This document shows, in pieces, positions 13,591-20,022 of a DNA stretch of 37,245 nucleotides (position 1 is the stretch's first letter; each line of letters starts with the position of its first letter). Origin of the DNA: a virus. A program made the translations under genes and the position numbers. The notes beneath the pieces are model-generated. The model was not told the DNA's origin, searched no databases, and worked only from the letters and a program-made list of their open reading frames with translations. The stretch spans positions 1 to 37,245 of IMG/VR virus record IMGVR_UViG_3300027983_000043; one strand, written 5' to 3'.

Positions 13591-13990
13591 CGCTATCAAA
13601 TTCCTGCGCAGGTTTCACTAATTCAAAATGAACGAAATCTTTAAATGAAACGAAATTTCCGCCCCACCTAATTTTGATACTCATCTTATCAGCCTCTTCA
13701 AGCATCACTCGGCCGAGTTCCTTGAATAGAGGGATATCATTCCATGATAGCTTTCCATCGGGTTGAAGCGGTGCAATGTCTACCGCTAGGCTAGGTGCGC
13801 AGTTGTGCTTACTGTGAGGCCAAGGGAGTTTAGATTTACCCGCTAAGAAAGCCTCATTCTGCTCTGTCTTACCTCTAAATCCACAGATTACTAACAGGCT
13901 CATCCGGTCGCTAACAACCTGAACTAACCGCTGAATATCGTCATGGCATTCAAGGAGCTTCTTACGAGAACTTGCGGAATGGATCGGCAT
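13583..13990 (-). CDS. M15-family peptidase endolysin
   Basis: The 135-residue protein matches the M15C L-alanyl-D-glutamate/D-Ala-D-Ala peptidase type. LVICGFRGKTEQNEAFLAGK is followed by LPWPHSKHNCAPSLAVDIAP (His and Asp zinc ligands: S-x-H...VDI), FKELGRVMLEEADK, IRWGGNF, and DFVHFEL (final His ligand). It is a bare catalytic domain with no wall-binding module, as expected for Gram-negative hosts. SD TAAGGGG precedes ATG. Unusually it lies in a minus-strand unit behind the recombinase, about 11 kb from the holin-like gene. Confidence 0.85.
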   Translation of the reverse strand: MPIHSASSRKKLLECHDDIQRLVQVVSDRMSLLVICGFRGKTEQNEAFLAGKSKLPWPHSKHNCAPSLAVDIAPLQPDGKLSWNDIPLFKELGRVMLEEADKMSIKIRWGGNFVSFKDFVHFELVKPAQEFDSVA

Positions 13991-14008
13991 ATAGACCCCT
14001 TATAGACA

Positions 14009-14036
14009 GAAGCCCCGACGCAATTGCCGAGGCTTC
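14009..14036 (-). terminator. Hairpin between recombinase and endolysin genes
   Basis: GAAGCC and GGCTTC arms (14009-14014, 14031-14036) enclose CG pairs and an inner GCAATTGC palindrome. The U-run on the minus strand is weak (TGTCTAT), so it may be a partial terminator or processing site. Confidence 0.4.
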
Positions 14037-14117
14037 AAGTTCGATAGGAGTTCAAAATTAGGTATCCGGAACTCCATTCGGAATATTGGCTCTCAAAATT
14101 TAGCACCTTCTTACGTT

Positions 14118-14759
14118 TCATGCTTCTTTTAGTTCTGCGGGGTCCGGCGCAAAGCAATAACCCTCTGACTTGAGAAAACTCCAGACTGTTGTTCTACTGA
14201 TTCTTAACTTCCTGGCAATTTCCGCTTTAGGTGTTTGGATATCGAAGAGCTCAATAATTTGTGCCTTCTTAGCTTTTGATATCCCCCTCGGACCGAGCTT
14301 CTTACCCCTGCGCACCGCTGCTGCAAGACCGTCTTTCACGCGCTGGACGATTACATCACGTTCAATCTCTGCAATCTCGGAGAACGCTGCGAGCATGGTT
14401 CTTCTAAATGGATTTTCATGCCCCAGGTTTAGGATCGGCTGAGTGATCGAGATAAACGCAACGCCGCATGAATCGAGTTCTAAGATGGTTCTGATGGCAA
14501 AGGATGCTGACCTGGAGAAACGGTCGAGCTTATAGCAAACGATTGTGTCAACTTCACCGGCTCGCGCTAGTTCTATCATCGTCGCAAAACCCGGCCTGTT
14601 GTTGTCCTTTCCGCTGCGGCCTTCATCCTGAAACATTCGGACCTTCTTAGGCTTCTTATCAGCTGGCAGGCTTTTCAACCAGGCTTCTACGGCGTCGCGT
14701 TGTATTGTCAGCTCCTGCTTCACAGTAGAAATACGAAAATAAATGGCTATCGAATTCAT
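14118..14759 (-). CDS. Small serine recombinase (resolvase/invertase type)
   Basis: The 213-residue protein starts MNSIAIYFRISTVKQELTIQ, with catalytic Ser in the Y-x-R-x-S-T motif. FQDEGRSGKDNNRPGFATMI, DTIVCYKLDRFSRS and FRRTMLAAFSEIAEIERDVI (E-helix) follow, then a C-terminal HTH_7-type domain (KAEIARKLRISRTTVWSFLK). All catalytic landmarks of the Tn3/Gin-like group are present and the length is normal. SD CTAAGGGG precedes ATG. No large serine or tyrosine integrase is visible, so this enzyme may resolve multimers, invert a segment or, less likely, integrate. A recombination site was not identified. Confidence 0.9.
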   Translation of the reverse strand: MNSIAIYFRISTVKQELTIQRDAVEAWLKSLPADKKPKKVRMFQDEGRSGKDNNRPGFATMIELARAGEVDTIVCYKLDRFSRSASFAIRTILELDSCGVAFISITQPILNLGHENPFRRTMLAAFSEIAEIERDVIVQRVKDGLAAAVRRGKKLGPRGISKAKKAQIIELFDIQTPKAEIARKLRISRTTVWSFLKSEGYCFAPDPAELKEA

Positions 14760-14818
14760 TTTGTCCCCTTAGTTGTTTGCAGGGTTTTTACTTCTTAACC
14801 GAGCTTCTTAATTAATTT

Positions 14819-14989
14819 TTATTCCCTCTTAGTAGCTTCAATTTGTTTAAGGGCTTCTTTAATTATTCGCTCCATCATACGATCGGATGGAGTAAAACGG
14901 TGTCCGCAAAAAATACACGTCATCACAATGACATTATTTTCAAACGTAGAAATATATTGAACATCGGGGCATCCGCATACAGGATTCAT
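14819..14989 (-). CDS. Small CxC/CxxC protein, unknown
   Basis: This 56-residue ORF reads MNPVCGCPDVQYISTFENNV, then IVMTCIFCGHRFTPSDRMME and a charged helix. C-x-C and C-x2-C-G-H make a likely zinc site. The SD TTTAAGGGG is well placed, and the start lies 11 nt after the stop of the upstream gene. It is cotranscribed with the recombinase. Confidence 0.65.
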   Translation of the reverse strand: MNPVCGCPDVQYISTFENNVIVMTCIFCGHRFTPSDRMMERIIKEALKQIEATKRE

Positions 14990-15000
14990 TTTTTATCCCC

Positions 15001-15198
15001 TTAAATTTCTTCCTGCTGGATCGTGACTTCAAAGCCAAGCCGTTTAATAATTTTTAGTTGTTCTAATGTCAGATTGTTTTTCTGCTCAACAAGTTCTGCA
15101 AATATTTCAGCTGTTTCGTTTGCGCAAAAATACATTGGGCGCCCAAATGCTGATTTGGGTATTACCAAAAGCTCTCGTTTTTCAGTCTTTTTTGCCAT
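15001..15198 (-). CDS. Small protein, unknown
   Basis: The 65-residue product starts MAKKTEKRELLVIPKSAFGR with SD AAGGAACG. It has a basic N terminus, a helix (ETAEIFAELVEQKNNLTLEQ) and ends in a beta-type tail (GFEVTIQQEEI). It is the first gene after the promoter at 15241-15267, so it probably leads the transcript that includes the recombinase and endolysin. No motif is recognised. Confidence 0.65.
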   Translation of the reverse strand: MAKKTEKRELLVIPKSAFGRPMYFCANETAEIFAELVEQKNNLTLEQLKIIKRLGFEVTIQQEEI

Positions 15199-15225
15199 TG
15201 CTACGTTCCTTCAATTGCCGTTTAG

Positions 15226-15267
15226 TTGACCGTCAATTGTATTATAACATTGTTGGTTTAATGTCAA
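15226..15267 (-). promoter_or_regulatory. Minus-strand promoter with palindromic operator
   Basis: On the minus strand a consensus TTGACA (15267-15262) and TATAAT (15246-15241) are 15 bp apart; TAATAC at 17 bp is the alternative -10. Just downstream, TTGACCGTCAA (15226-15236) is a perfect 11-bp palindrome that would block the start site. This should drive the recombinase/endolysin transcript. Confidence 0.65.
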
Positions 15268-15272
15268 GCTTC

Positions 15273-15488
15273 TTAGGTCTTTTTTCGTTTTACAATTTCA
15301 ATATCAGCCGAGCATGTGCCCTCAATTTTAAAATTATCATCGTAAGAAAAAATACCATTGGTATCAGCAATGGAGATTTTTGAAAAAACAGGCAGGCTAT
15401 CCCATGCCTCAAGTTTTTCATCGCCGTTTTTCATACGTTCAAATAAATGTAATAATTCTTGTGACGGTCCGGTACTCAAAGATTCCAT
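15273..15488 (-). CDS. Small acidic protein, unknown
   Basis: The 71-residue product starts MESLSTGPSQELLHLFERMK with SD AAGAAGGGTGAACC. It is acidic in the middle (DEKLEAWDSLPVF, FSYDDNFKIEGTCS) with a basic tail (VKRKKT). It is preceded by repeat copy A (15491-15525). It is one of a cluster of unknown small genes with shared leaders; an accessory or anti-host role is plausible but not shown. Confidence 0.6.
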   Translation of the reverse strand: MESLSTGPSQELLHLFERMKNGDEKLEAWDSLPVFSKISIADTNGIFSYDDNFKIEGTCSADIEIVKRKKT

Positions 15489-15490
15489 GG

Positions 15491-15525
15491 TTCACCCTTC
15501 TTAGTTGGTTTCTGATCAAGCTTCT
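15491..15525 (-). repeat. 35-bp gene-leader repeat, copy A
   Basis: It matches 15971-16005 at 34 of 35 positions and lies directly upstream of the ATG at 15488. It includes the SD (GAAGGGTGAA on the minus strand) and TTGATCAGAAACCAAC. Confidence 0.85.
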
Positions 15526-15547
15526 AAGCAAATTTAGCCGCGCCTTC

Positions 15548-15967
15548 TTACCCCAGGAAACTCTCGTATTTGACAACCATGCACATACCTGCGGGCAAAA
15601 CGGCAAGCCTTCTTGAGATCTGGTTGAAAGATAAGCCTGGTGGTATCTCGCCGATTGAAGCGCCTTTGAAGTAAACGAACAGGCCCGTCATGTCGTCTGG
15701 TGTCTGGTAGTTATCAATGCTTTCCATTTCAATCGTAATGGTTGACATAAGCTCGTTTAGTTCTGCATCGTTATCAATGCCTGCGGGATCTTGACCATCG
15801 TCTGTTGTTATCCAATATGGGCTGGTCGAAAAATCAGTAGACTTTGCCTGATCCTCGTCGCACCAGTCTTTTTGATCCGAGATAATGTTTTCGCTTGTTT
15901 GGATGAAAACACCAAATTTCACCATACCGCCGCAATCTATAAAATCTTTGATTCTTTGAACTGACAT
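15548..15967 (-). CDS. Acidic accessory protein, unknown
   Basis: The 139-residue product begins MSVQRIKDFIDCGGMVKFGV. It is clearly acidic (DQKDWCDEDQ, TTDDGQDPAGIDNDAELNEL, IEMESIDN), then has a more hydrophobic C-terminal half (LFVYFKGASIGEIPPGLSFN, LAVLPAGMCMVVKY). It uses leader repeat copy B. No family is recognised. Acidic phage accessory proteins sometimes mimic DNA to block restriction or other DNA-binding defences, but that is only a possibility here. Confidence 0.65.
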   Translation of the reverse strand: MSVQRIKDFIDCGGMVKFGVFIQTSENIISDQKDWCDEDQAKSTDFSTSPYWITTDDGQDPAGIDNDAELNELMSTITIEMESIDNYQTPDDMTGLFVYFKGASIGEIPPGLSFNQISRRLAVLPAGMCMVVKYESFLG

Positions 15968-15970
15968 TTG

Positions 15971-16005
15971 TTCACCATTCTTAGTTGGTTTCTGATCAAG
16001 CTTCT
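15971..16005 (-). repeat. 35-bp gene-leader repeat, copy B
   Basis: It is the near-identical partner of 15491-15525, lying just upstream of the ATG at 15967. It also overlaps the 3' end of the gene at 15996-16190. Confidence 0.85.
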
Positions 16006-16190
16006 TGTTGGTATCGATCAGTTTCTTTTTTTAGTTCTGGCCGATGTTCTAAGACGTACGCGATTGTTTCCTGAAGAAAACCATTCAGCCTGGCAGAGTC
16101 TAAGACCCTTCCCACATCGCAGCCCCTTAGTTCTTCAATTGAATCCGCTGCTGCATTGACCCACATGTTTATTCGACGTTGCAATTCCAT
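15996..16190 (-). CDS. Small helical protein, unknown
   Basis: The 64-residue product starts MELQRRINMWVNAAADSIEE and is almost entirely helical, including LDSARLNGFLQETIAYVLEH. SD AAGGGTGAACC is contributed by the 27-bp repeat 16188-16214. It has no Cys-rich or catalytic motifs. Confidence 0.6.
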   Translation of the reverse strand: MELQRRINMWVNAAADSIEELRGCDVGRVLDSARLNGFLQETIAYVLEHRPELKKETDRYQQEA

Positions 16191-16214
16191 GGTTCACCCT
16201 TCAGTTTGTTTGTT
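16188..16214 (-). repeat. 27-bp gene-leader repeat, copy C
   Basis: It is identical to 16501-16527 over 27 bp, spanning start codon, SD and leader. Its first part also matches copies A and B (ATGGTTCACCCTTC on the plus strand). Confidence 0.85.
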
Positions 16215-16503
16215 AATTATCCGCAAATTTTCTTAGTTCAATGACTGCGTCCAAAAAACCGTTCGCCATTTGATAATCAATTTTAAATGTGTGCAATTTA
16301 CCGTCGGTATTAATACTGAAATACATTTGTGGGTTATTAGACGCGGAATTGAAGTCTAAATCGCCTAACGGGCCAATGTTTACCCTACCGGAATAATTCT
16401 TATGGTCCCATCCCACCTTTAGCCCTTTACTTAGGGCATAATTTATAAATGAGCGCAGACCGTCATCGCCGTCAATATTACTTGCAGACCTAATTAGTTT
16501 CAT
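16213..16503 (-). CDS. Small protein, unknown
   Basis: The 96-residue product starts MKLIRSASNIDGDDGLRSFI, followed by NYALSKGLKVGWDHKNYSGR and a beta-rich section (LGDLDFNSASNNPQMYFSIN), then a C-terminal helix (DAVIELRKFADN). The start has the repeated leader copy D. No family is recognised. Confidence 0.6.
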   Translation of the reverse strand: MKLIRSASNIDGDDGLRSFINYALSKGLKVGWDHKNYSGRVNIGPLGDLDFNSASNNPQMYFSINTDGKLHTFKIDYQMANGFLDAVIELRKFADN

Positions 16504-16527
16504 GGTTCACCCTTCAGTTTGTTTGTT
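16501..16527 (-). repeat. 27-bp gene-leader repeat, copy D
   Basis: It is identical to copy C (16188-16214) and covers the start and SD of the gene at 16213-16503. Confidence 0.85.
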
Positions 16528-16528
16528 T

Positions 16529-16753
16529 TTATTTTTTCTCACTATTAACGAATGTTCCTAAATCACCATTCCAAAATATAGTTGGTTCAGATATTCCTAA
16601 TTTTTTTGCATTTTCTATTAAATTTTTTCGTGCAATTTCTTCATTACTGGTATCAGCTATTAAAGGTGAACTTTTATAAATTACCCTATACATGGTTATT
16701 CCATTTTGATTTTTACTTTGCGATAAATATAGATCGGGTATTTTATTTTCCAT
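16529..16753 (-). CDS. Small A+T-rich protein gene, unknown
   Basis: The 74-residue product starts MENKIPDLYLSQSKNQNGIT. The gene is noticeably more A+T-rich than its neighbours. The middle and end (YRVIYKSSPLIADTSNEEIA, RKNLIENAKKLGISEPTIFW) look like an alpha/beta miniprotein. The SD is weak (AAGGAATTAAAAA). It lies downstream of a terminator, so it may depend on read-through. Confidence 0.55.
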   Translation of the reverse strand: MENKIPDLYLSQSKNQNGITMYRVIYKSSPLIADTSNEEIARKNLIENAKKLGISEPTIFWNGDLGTFVNSEKK

Positions 16754-16792
16754 TTTTTAATTCCTTATTTCTGATTCAATTGGTTTGTTAGG

Positions 16793-16830
16793 AAAAAGCC
16801 CGGTCAGCCTGGTCAGCCTGGTCAACCGGG
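16793..16830 (-). terminator. Minus-strand terminator with internal 9-bp repeats
   Basis: On the minus strand CCCGGT (16830-16825) pairs with ACCGGG (16804-16799), followed by CTTTTT. The loop contains repeated GGTCAGCCT units (plus strand) that can pair internally. It lies 8 nt after the gene at 16838-17500. Confidence 0.75.
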
Positions 16831-16837
16831 ACAGTCG

Positions 16838-17500
16838 CTATATTGCCGATTCTAATTCTGACCTTGCTTGCTCAAGTTTTTTAGAAAGTTCGGTGACGTT
16901 TCTAAATTTAATTTCTATTTCTGCTAGCGTGTCGCCACCTTTACCCATTGGTCCTTCGTATTCGGACAAATTGACAGCAGCATATATAACCAGCGTATGC
17001 CAGCCGTTGGCGCTACCTTCGTACATGGCGCGGTAGCCGAACCATATGTGGCTGCTCGTGAGATAATCGCGGCAGTATTCATCCATTTTTTCGGCTATTT
17101 CGTCCTGTCCTGATTCAATAAGACCATGATAATCGCGCTTATCTTCAGGCATTAACGCCAACAAGGCTTTTGTTTCTTCGCTTGCGTCATATTTTATAAA
17201 AGTTTCTCGCGCTTCATCGTATTCGTTATCAGCTGATGTTTGATCATACTTACCGACGCCAGCGCCTGATCCCCAAATGGAACTTAAGTCAGTGACCCAT
17301 GACTTGTCGAAACCACCGCAGTTATGACTGTGCGCACTAAAACCATCACGGGAACGACACTCAATTGAATCGATTTTTTTTATTAGATAACCATCACTGT
17401 AATTGGGACAGAGACTGTCAATATAATCACGGATGATAGATTCGAATTCCGGTAGCTGATCTAAATAAACTTTGTTGCTATATGAATAATTGGCTCTCAT
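16838..17500 (-). CDS. Acidic 220-residue accessory protein, unknown
   Basis: It starts MRANYSYSNKVYLDQLPEFE at an ATG with SD AGGAGACG; a longer frame upstream to 17617 has no SD. Notable segments are IECRSRDGFSAHSHNCGGFD, an acidic centre (SADNEYDEARETFIKYDASE, MPEDKRDYHG), SSHIWFGYRAMYEGSANGWH and a C-terminal coiled coil (VTELSKKLEQARSELESAI). The paired His/Cys near the N-terminal third could bind metal. I do not recognise the family. It is the first gene of the minus-strand accessory block, next to the putative origin, and is closed by its own terminator. Confidence 0.65.
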   Translation of the reverse strand: MRANYSYSNKVYLDQLPEFESIIRDYIDSLCPNYSDGYLIKKIDSIECRSRDGFSAHSHNCGGFDKSWVTDLSSIWGSGAGVGKYDQTSADNEYDEARETFIKYDASEETKALLALMPEDKRDYHGLIESGQDEIAEKMDEYCRDYLTSSHIWFGYRAMYEGSANGWHTLVIYAAVNLSEYEGPMGKGGDTLAEIEIKFRNVTELSKKLEQARSELESAI

Positions 17501-17607
17501 TTGTTCGTCTCCTGATTTGGTTTGTCTCCCCAGACTCTCACTGGATACTAATTGTATTGCAATTGCAGTGCCATTGAATCTCAATAGACAATCACAGGAA
17601 TACCGCT

Positions 17608-17619
17608 CACTTACCAAAA
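17608..17619 (-). repeat. Outlying inverted copy of the iteron motif
   Basis: Read on the minus strand this is TTTTGGTAAGTG, matching the T-T-G-G-T-A-A-G-T-G core of the array at 18351-18732. It is inverted and sits about 110 bp upstream of the gene at 16838-17500. Confidence 0.6.
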
Positions 17620-17829
17620 CGGGCAGTGGTTAAGGATTCGACGCTTTTGGATAGGAAAGTTAAGAAATCGCGTAGGTGTGCAGAAATATAGCAGATTCGC
17701 TGTCTAATGCCTGGGCAGTGAAATTGGTTAAGGATTATACAGTTTCGCCGGTTTTAGTAAGTTTAGGGGTTTTGCCTGAATACCGGAAACACGGAAAAAC
17801 GAGATATTGGTGGTTTTGAGCGGATCTGT

Positions 17830-17843
17830 CAGCGTTAACGCTG
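17830..17843. promoter_or_regulatory. 14-bp perfect palindrome
   Basis: CAGCGTTAACGCTG is a perfect palindrome in the gene-free region, with the form of a dimeric repressor or replication-protein site. Nearby, GTAACC (17946-17951) and GGTTAC (17963-17968) form a further inverted repeat. Confidence 0.45.
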
Positions 17844-18067
17844 CTATATAATTGCTGAAATCGGCTTAGTGACGCACTGACAGATAAATTCCGGTTGAAA
17901 GCTCAAATTTCGAAAAACGTCCAAAAAAGAGAAAAAATTTCCTCTGTAACCCCTTGATTCCTGGTTACGAAAGAACGGTGACGCAAACGAGTGTTTTTGA
18001 GTGTCTTCGGATACGCCAATATATTCATACGCTTGAGGGCGATGACCCGGTGACACAGTCATCCGTA

Positions 18068-18124
18068 CCTTTATATATATATATTTTATATTATACTTAT
18101 TTATTTATTTTACTCTATTAATCT
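18068..18124. other. A+T-rich tract, candidate DNA-unwinding element
   Basis: About 55 bp consist almost only of A and T (TATATATATATATTTTATAT and following TTATTTATTTATTTT). It lies about 230 bp from the iteron array, as AT-rich unwinding elements do in iteron origins. Confidence 0.5.
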
Positions 18125-18184
18125 TAAAAGAAGTGTCACTCAGTCATTATAGGTATAACCAGTATAAAATCATTGGATAAAGAT

Positions 18185-18214
18185 GATGACAAAAGGGATG
18201 ACAGAGCGATGACA
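18185..18214 (+). repeat. GATGACA triple repeat
   Basis: GATGACA occurs at 18185, 18197 and 18208, that is at 12- and 11-bp steps, one helical turn apart. Related GTGAC/GTCAC motifs occur between 17870 and 18150 (GTGACGCA, GTGACACAG, GTGTCACTC). It is a second candidate protein-binding repeat family beside the AT-rich tract. Confidence 0.45.
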
Positions 18215-18350
18215 CAGTATTTTATCTGGCATTGTATTGATTAGTATTAAGGCAGCTGAGAGCTCTGCATACCATCCAGGGGCGTTGAAGGCGGAGCCGA
18301 GTGCATGGTTTTTGATCAGCTGAGGGTCTCGGTGGTATGGCGCTGTTGAG

Positions 18351-18732
18351 GTATTGGTAAGTGTGACTTATAAGTTACAGGTTGGTGGGATTGAGTAATT
18401 AATAGGCTGATCGTGTTCGGATCATAGATAGGCCAGAGAGATCTCTTAGGGCGGTTTGGTGTGGCTGATGGTATTGGTAAGTGATGAACGTTGCTGCTGA
18501 CAGGAATGGTAAGTGATGGGTAGCGGTATTGGTAAGTATTGAGGGTTATAGTCCGCAGATGCTGAGGTATTAAGCAGTGAAGTACGGATACCGACAAGAA
18601 TGGTAAGTGAACCGTGTTGGTATTGGTAAGTGGATGTTGAGGGTTTATGCAAAAATGGTAAGGGAATCTCCCCGCTCCGCGTACAAAAATGGTAAGTGTG
18701 GCATATAAGACACACTTGGTAAAATACCAAGT
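18351..18732 (+). repeat. Iteron array (TATTGGTAAGTG family), candidate replication origin or operator array
   Basis: Direct repeats share the core TGGTAAGTG preceded by TAT or GAA/AAA. They lie at 18351, 18471, 18504, 18526, 18598, 18620, 18653 (TGGTAAGGG variant) and 18687. The array ends in a 19-bp inverted repeat ACTTGGTA-AAA-TACCAAGT (18714-18732) containing the core in both directions. Most spacings are 22, 33 or 34 bp, so sites are roughly helically phased. GTACT/AGTAC (18741-18754) follows. The region from 17501 to 19201 otherwise holds no convincing gene. Iterons plus an AT-rich tract fit a theta-type origin; a multi-site repressor operator is the alternative. Confidence 0.7.
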
Positions 18733-18872
18733 CCAAAAATGTACTTTTCAGTACAGTTAATACTGCTCAGCATTAAATGATCAATCATACCAGGCGCTTA
18801 AGGTGCTCTAGTGTCTCATTTTGCTGTTCATTAATCAGTAGTCCATTGAACGCTACAAAGACTTCCACGCAC

Positions 18873-18908
18873 TAACGTGATTTATTTACCCCTATAATCA
18901 GCACGTTA
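18873..18908. promoter_or_regulatory. Inverted repeat flanking a -10-like box upstream of the late genes
   Basis: TAACGTG (18873-18879) and CACGTTA (18902-18908) are perfect inverted arms around CCTATAATC (TATAAT at 18893-18898). No good -35 is visible, so this could be an activator-dependent promoter for the structural block or an operator. Between 18910 and 19201 I see only short hairpins (for example GGGGGTGCCCCC near 19021). Confidence 0.4.
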
Positions 18909-19201
18909 ACAGACAGAGCTCGGCCAGCGTACGCCAGCTGATAGATTAGCGTATGAACTGCTATATTTTTAGGCAGTAAATCATATGATCTGGGCAGGAC
19001 TCCAATAATATCAACAACATAGGGGGTGCCCCCCAACATGGTTGTGTTTAGTGAATCTCTTATCCACATCCCCAACAACCCCTAAAACCCAAAGTGAGCC
19101 TCCCTTGTCCGATCTCCCCCAACCAGGAACACCACCTTCCGATGCGAAATCAGCCTCCAGATCGCCGAGCGATTATCTTCCGGGCGTGCAGGAGGGGTCG
19201 G

Positions 19202-19591
19202 ATGCATAACCAGCAGCTTTCAGATTATTGGGTGCGATTTTGCCAGGAGACCGGCCTGGACGGTTTTTCCGTGGACCAGATGAAGGAGTGTGAGACCCAC
19301 GATATTTTTGTTCGCCTGTCGAAGCGTTTTGAGGCGCGGGATCTCGAAGATCCTTTATACCTCAATGCGGTTTTCGACCGCCTCCGGGAAAAAGTCATGG
19401 GTTCCCCTGCTGTTTGCGAAGCCTTAGCAGGTGCAGAGAATGAATTAGACGCCGCTCTCAAAAAGGTGAGTGAGCTTACTGCCAGGGTAGAAGGGCTTGA
19501 GCGTTACCGCTCCTACTACGAACTCGACATTGTTTCGCGCACCGGGAGTTCCGAGGGCGTGGCGGTCGCTAGAGATTTGGTGAGCCGATGA
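19202..19591 (+). CDS. First gene of the packaging block, unknown
   Basis: The 129-residue product starts MHNQQLSDYWVRFCQETGLD at an ATG with the perfect SD AGGAGG; a longer frame from 19094 lacks one. The centre is helical, and LDAALKKVSELTARVEGLER is a coiled coil. It lies upstream of the terminase genes and overlaps the next gene by 4 nt. It could be a DNA-packaging accessory, but no family is recognised. Confidence 0.65.
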   Translation: MHNQQLSDYWVRFCQETGLDGFSVDQMKECETHDIFVRLSKRFEARDLEDPLYLNAVFDRLREKVMGSPAVCEALAGAENELDAALKKVSELTARVEGLERYRSYYELDIVSRTGSSEGVAVARDLVSR

Positions 19592-20022
19592 AACCCTCCG
19601 ATCTAAAGCGTGGCGATATTTTCTACGATGCCTCTGGTGATTTTGAGCCTCCGCACTGGCGTCATGTGTGCGTCCGAGTTGACCAGGATTGCGTCTGGTA
19701 CATGGATGCGAACTGGAACTGGAGTGCGATGCTGGTTAAGCGGTTGGCTGGATACGTCATTTCTTTTCCGCAAGATTCAGGAGAAGAGCAAAATGTTGCC
19801 GATGTGCTCGCTGGTGAGGCCGACAACAGATTTCCTTGGGGTCCAGATCCAAAGCCCATTAGCGTGGAAGATATGCGAATTATCCAGGCGTCGCTCGATG
19901 AATATTTAAAACCAGAACTCATGGCTAAGGAGCTGTCTGGATTTTCGATGCTTAACGAATTAAAAAAAAATAAATGGCGGGGGGGCGCGATCAAGGTTCC
20001 TTTTCTTAGAGGTAAAAAATGA
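19588..20022 (+). CDS. Unknown protein of the packaging block
   Basis: The 144-residue product starts MKPSDLKRGDIFYDASGDFE; the N-terminal portion (LKRGDIFY...WRHVCVRVDQDCVWYMDANW) looks like a small beta-barrel, and the C terminus is basic (KKNKWRGGAIKVPFLRGKK). The start ATGA overlaps the previous stop with GGTGAG upstream. No function is assigned. Confidence 0.65.
   Translation: MKPSDLKRGDIFYDASGDFEPPHWRHVCVRVDQDCVWYMDANWNWSAMLVKRLAGYVISFPQDSGEEQNVADVLAGEADNRFPWGPDPKPISVEDMRIIQASLDEYLKPELMAKELSGFSMLNELKKNKWRGGAIKVPFLRGKK

Noticed and set aside
16799-16836. Collagen-like Gly-Gln-Pro coding on the plus strand
   Set aside because: The frame is only about a dozen codons with no start; the sequence is better explained as a minus-strand terminator with internal repeats.
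17844-18062. 72-codon minus-strand ORF in the gene-free region
   Set aside because: It overlaps inverted repeats and GTGAC motifs, has no SD and is not protein-like.
18351-18698. GGTAAGT repeats as splice-donor-like sites
   Set aside because: Eukaryotic splicing is irrelevant in a phage; the periodic spacing indicates protein-binding iterons.
18872-19078. 68-codon minus-strand ORF upstream of the late block
   Set aside because: It has no SD and contains the inverted repeat and -10-like box; it is not supported as a gene.
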